DNA of 20,763 bases from Candidatus Pacearchaeota archaeon (lineage in GTDB: Archaea > Nanoarchaeota > Nanoarchaeia > Pacearchaeales > GW2011-AR1): NCBI GenBank assembly GCA_023228245.1, contig JALOBN010000043.1, positions 1 through 20,763 of the forward strand, given 5' to 3'. The first letter of the stretch is position 1, and every line of letters starts with the position of its first letter. The translations under genes and the position numbers were made by a program. Under the pieces are notes generated by a model. It did not search any database. It saw only the letters and a program-made list of their open reading frames with translations, and had not been told where the DNA came from. Of the stretch, positions 17,954-20,763 are shown piece by piece.

Positions 17954-19097
17954 ATCGCGTGGCCTAATTGCGGGGCGATTTAAGTCTCTGGGGGATGCTG
18001 GATGGGAAGGGCTTTACACCAACATCTTTTGGGATAGAGACGTCGACCCCGATAACCCTAACGGGCAGCGGTTTACCCTTAAAGCCCTGAAGGAGATGGC
18101 TGCATGGGCCAACGAAGACCCCGATAACAATATGCCGGAGCTTCGATTTTGGCACTTGCCTAATATGGTGATGGGCCGGGCTAAGCACTTAGAGGTGTTG
18201 GGTCCGTTTATGTATGCCAGAGGAGATTGGGGAGACGATCCACAGGCCCAACAGTTGAAGCAGTACTTCGGTAGCGAAGAGTCCACCGAAACCGAGTGGG
18301 CGATGTCCCACGGGTACAAATATTTGTTGCCGGATCTGGTGTCGGGGGAGTACTTAAGGTTTCGGGATTATGAACTGACGGTGCTACCCGATAAGTGGGC
18401 AGCAAACGAACTTACATTCTTTACGGAGGACGACATGGCAACAAAAGCCAAAGGTTTACGCGAGGAAGTCATCGGTGCTCTGCAAAAGGCTCTGGGATCT
18501 AAGGTTAGCCCCGACGAAATCGCAGAGATCGCCGATCAAGGGTTGGCAGACATGAAAGCTCTGGGTTCAGAGGGAGAGGCGACGGGTCAGAAGGACGCCG
18601 CAGAAAGCTCGACAGAGGCCGCGACAGAGACACAGACCGAAACGTCTACTGAGGAAGTCACAACTCCTGCAGAGACGCCTCCTGACGGTGACGATGATGA
18701 AGAAGATGTCACCGAGGACGATCTGGCGTTGGCTTTGGCTGACGCACTTGTCAATACCGACCAGCTAGTTGCGAAGCAGGTTACAATGGAGGCAGATATC
18801 AAGGCTCTCAAGGAGTCTGTGGCGCAGCTGACTCAGATAGTAACCTCTGACGTGAAGGCTCTCAAGGAAGAGGCAGAAGCCCGTAAGTCGCTGTATCCGA
18901 AGCACATCATCGATGCCATCAACAATCGGAGGAAGGGGACTCAGGTTTCCCGCACAACTGTCGAGTCTGACGTAACAAAGCAGACCGGTGCATTGACTGG
19001 CGATAAGGCCGGGTCCTCCAAGGATCCCAATGAGGATAAACTCGGATGGTTCGGTGAGCAGGCTGGGATTGACTTAGATGGGGCTGCTCCTCAGTAA
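17946..19097 (+). CDS. Prohead protease-scaffold fusion
   Basis: 383 residues from ATG 17946; an upstream ATG at 17913 lies within the previous gene and has no ribosome site. N-terminal ~165 residues are a herpesvirus/HK97-type serine protease: ELRFWHLPN with catalytic His70, TEWAMSHGYK with Ser121, and YELTVLPDKWAANELTFF, the 'E.SvLP...a.p.T.f' strand that closes this fold. The C-terminal half is scaffold-like: an acidic Thr/Glu/Asp-rich run (residues ~195-260), a coiled coil (LVAKQVTMEADIKALKESVA), and a basic end. In such fusions the scaffold shapes the prohead and is then cut out. Precedes the capsid gene by ~40 bases. The third catalytic residue is not assigned. Confidence 0.82.
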   Translation: MTESRGLIAGRFKSLGDAGWEGLYTNIFWDRDVDPDNPNGQRFTLKALKEMAAWANEDPDNNMPELRFWHLPNMVMGRAKHLEVLGPFMYARGDWGDDPQAQQLKQYFGSEESTETEWAMSHGYKYLLPDLVSGEYLRFRDYELTVLPDKWAANELTFFTEDDMATKAKGLREEVIGALQKALGSKVSPDEIAEIADQGLADMKALGSEGEATGQKDAAESSTEAATETQTETSTEEVTTPAETPPDGDDDEEDVTEDDLALALADALVNTDQLVAKQVTMEADIKALKESVAQLTQIVTSDVKALKEEAEARKSLYPKHIIDAINNRRKGTQVSRTTVESDVTKQTGALTGDKAGSSKDPNEDKLGWFGEQAGIDLDGAAPQ

Positions 19098-19138
19098 TCC
19101 ACCAGATGTGACTACTACCTAGTCGAGGAGACTATACA

Positions 19139-20638
19139 ATGAATCAAGCAGAACTTGTCGCCCAGGTGGTCGCCCAGTCCCTGAAAAGCCTAGGCATCAT
19201 CGACGGCGACCAACAGCCAAAGACAGGCCGTAAGGCCACAGGCGTCGGCGTGGGCCCCTACACTCACGGCCCAGGCGGGTTATTCTCGATGGAAGACGGC
19301 GAACACCCGATTCTATCGGCGATGATCCAGCCCGAGGGCCTACTGAGCACACTGCCAATCCTGCGTGCCGACGACCACGTAACTGACTTCTTCACCACTC
19401 TGACCGGCGTTACCGCAGGAGGGACTACGGAACCCACCACGATGTGCGCCGATCCCCGCGAGGCTGGGTTGAAGAAACTCTGTACGCTCGCCGTTCCGTT
19501 CGGCCGTCAGAGACTGAAGACACGCGAGTGGAACGCTGTACGGCTGGCAAAGCGTCGCGATCGGATTGAGGATCTGGCGTTCGGAGCGATGTTCCCGCAG
19601 AACTTGTTCTCCAACGACACTCTCTTCCCGATGGCAGGCGTGCCCACCCAAGGTGCTTCAGTGGCTCGCACGGAGCTCGGCAATCGTCTGTTCGAGGTCG
19701 CCGTGGAGTTCCAACGAACTGCAGGCCCCCTGATCTATACAGGCGATCCGACCAACAACAGCAACGCTGATCCCAACGAAGCTCCTTACAAAGAGCCAAT
19801 CGGCTTGGAGATATGGGTCAACGCCGGGAACAAGAGAGACGCACGCAGCTCCGCGATCTGCACCGCTCTCAACAGCGACATCAAGGACTTCGCGTACTCC
19901 GATATTGACGGCAACGTTCGCGATATCGTTGACTACATCACCGCAGTCGTCTCGTATTGCAAGTTCAACGCGCGGCATATGCGTCTTGCTCCTGCAACGT
20001 GGCGATTTGCGATGACTCCCGACCTGTTTGAAATGCTGGCCCGCAAGTGGCCGTGCTCGTACCTCTCAAACCGGTGCGCAAACCAGGACGGGACCAACAT
20101 TGTAGTCCTCAACGACGAGTCTAACGTGCGGATGCGCGACGCAATGATGGAAGGATCATACCTGATCGTTGATGGCGTTCGGTATCCTGTCGTCCAGGAC
20201 ATGTATCTGCCTGAGCGCGACTGGACCATCGATCCCGTGCATCACCTGCCAGGCCAGTACTCATCGGACATATACTTCCTCAACGACTCGATCCTGGGAG
20301 GTATGCGTTCGCTGGGCCTGCAGTACTTCGATCAGAACCTGACCGTTGCGGCCAACGCCCAGACACGCGATAATCGCCTGTGGGCCACTGACGCCGGATT
20401 GTTCCTCTGGAACAGCACGAACGTCGACCTGTGCCACGACATCCGCATGCTGACCGAATGGCGCTTGATCATGCTTGCGCCACAGCTCTGCGGCAGGATA
20501 ACCAATGTGCTCTACGCACCGATGCAGCACAAGCGCCAGCACATGCCCGGATATCCTTATAACCTTGACGGTGGTGTCACCAGCCAGCCTGATGAGCAGT
20601 TCTACAATCAGTGGCAAGCCACCCAAGCAAGGTTCTAA
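19139..20638 (+). CDS. Major capsid protein (HK97 fold)
   Basis: 499 residues; GAGGAG eight bases upstream. It follows the protease-scaffold gene, as usual. Segments that fit a large HK97-type capsid: GGLFSMEDGEHPILSAMIQP, LLSTLPILRADDHV near the cleavage/N-arm region, MRLAPATWRFAMTPDLFEML, and SYLIVDGVRYPVVQDMYLPE in the A-domain. Synonymous codons are richer in C/G-ending forms (CTG, GGC, ACC) than in the flanking genes, which fits very high expression. It is followed by a strong terminator at 20657. The N-terminal ~45 residues may be removed by the protease (small Gly/Thr-rich linker at GRKATGVGVG), which is inferred. Confidence 0.88.
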   Translation: MNQAELVAQVVAQSLKSLGIIDGDQQPKTGRKATGVGVGPYTHGPGGLFSMEDGEHPILSAMIQPEGLLSTLPILRADDHVTDFFTTLTGVTAGGTTEPTTMCADPREAGLKKLCTLAVPFGRQRLKTREWNAVRLAKRRDRIEDLAFGAMFPQNLFSNDTLFPMAGVPTQGASVARTELGNRLFEVAVEFQRTAGPLIYTGDPTNNSNADPNEAPYKEPIGLEIWVNAGNKRDARSSAICTALNSDIKDFAYSDIDGNVRDIVDYITAVVSYCKFNARHMRLAPATWRFAMTPDLFEMLARKWPCSYLSNRCANQDGTNIVVLNDESNVRMRDAMMEGSYLIVDGVRYPVVQDMYLPERDWTIDPVHHLPGQYSSDIYFLNDSILGGMRSLGLQYFDQNLTVAANAQTRDNRLWATDAGLFLWNSTNVDLCHDIRMLTEWRLIMLAPQLCGRITNVLYAPMQHKRQHMPGYPYNLDGGVTSQPDEQFYNQWQATQARF

Positions 20639-20656
20639 CCAATCGGAACATCTAGT

Positions 20657-20695
20657 AATGAGAGGCTCGCTAACCACGGGCCTCTCATTTTATTT
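20657..20695 (+). terminator. Rho-independent terminator after the capsid gene
   Basis: AATGAGAGGC (20657-20666) pairs perfectly with GCCTCTCATT (20680-20689), then TTATTTGG. Confidence 0.88.
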
Positions 20696-20730
20696 GGTGC
20701 TGGTGTCTTAGCAAAGACCTGTTATATAAT
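20696..20730 (+). promoter_or_regulatory. Promoter of the gene after the capsid
   Basis: A perfect TATAAT (20725-20730) with GCTGGTGTCTT ~16 bp upstream (a loose class C match) and an internal GTCTT/AAGAC dyad. AGGGAGG and an ATG follow at 20758. Confidence 0.55.
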
Positions 20731-20757
20731 TAGGTATATCTATCCAGGGAGGATATC

Positions 20758-20763
20758 ATGCCT
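20758..20763 (+). CDS. Start of next late gene (cut by window end)
   Basis: ATG at 20758, six bases after AGGGAGG (20746-20752), encodes Met-Pro before the window ends. By position it is a head decoration, connector or tail gene; nothing more can be said. Confidence 0.55.

Overview
The window is a stretch of a tailed, dsDNA bacteriophage genome: an early/accessory region of about 11.4 kb full of small genes, a gene-poor junction of about 1.85 kb, then the start of the late head/packaging module. The hallmark genes are plain from sequence: small terminase, large terminase (Walker A GPARTGKS plus RNase H-type nuclease), portal, a protease-scaffold fusion with H70/S121, and an HK97-type major capsid protein. 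There are no tRNA, rRNA, CRISPR or integrase genes. The host is not shown directly. Frequent GTG starts, strong AGGAGG sites, mid-range G+C in genes, a ~70% G+C non-coding block and the Cys-rich small-protein style fit a large-genome phage of a high-G+C actinobacterium (Streptomyces-like), perhaps one with long terminal repeats carrying the early genes. That is inference and not proven here.

Layout. 1-888: end of an HNH endonuclease gene and a MerR/excisionase-like HTH gene. 890-2006: a two-gene unit ending in a DJ-1/PfpI-like protein. 2010-2872: two single-gene units (a possible PC4-like protein; an HTH protein with a Lys/Ala tail). 2880-6283: one 11-gene operon of tightly overlapping small genes, including a DUF1737-like protein, Cys-rich proteins, two membrane proteins and members of a shared 'LTxxG' family. 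6309-6836: a second HNH gene boxed between two terminators. 6848-11446: five more short units, each with its own promoter and terminator. 11447-11954: G+C-rich, apparently non-coding. 11968-12620: a very A+T-rich, minus-strand cassette with two small genes, its own promoter and a terminator. 12620-13200: non-coding, with a long hairpin and repeats. 13202-20763: late promoter, terS, terL, portal, a gp10-like connector/neck gene, a small maturation-like gene, protease-scaffold, major capsid, terminator, and the promoter and first codons of the next gene.

The strongest systems-level signal is in the promoters. Seven early promoters share a G-run followed by TAGATT-like bases and TTGACC placed exactly 11 bp upstream of a perfect TATAAT. 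That spacing is wrong for a normal sigma-70 -35 element but matches the geometry of T4 middle promoters (an activator box 11-13 bp from the -10). Two other promoters have TTGTTT at 17-18 bp and look host-like, and two (one early, one in front of the late genes) share CTGGTCTT 16 bp from TATAAT. Together with three paralogous HTH proteins, this suggests phage-controlled promoter switching. Other notable points are an 18-bp exact duplication linking the DJ-1-like gene to the late upstream region, and a new family of paralogous small early proteins.
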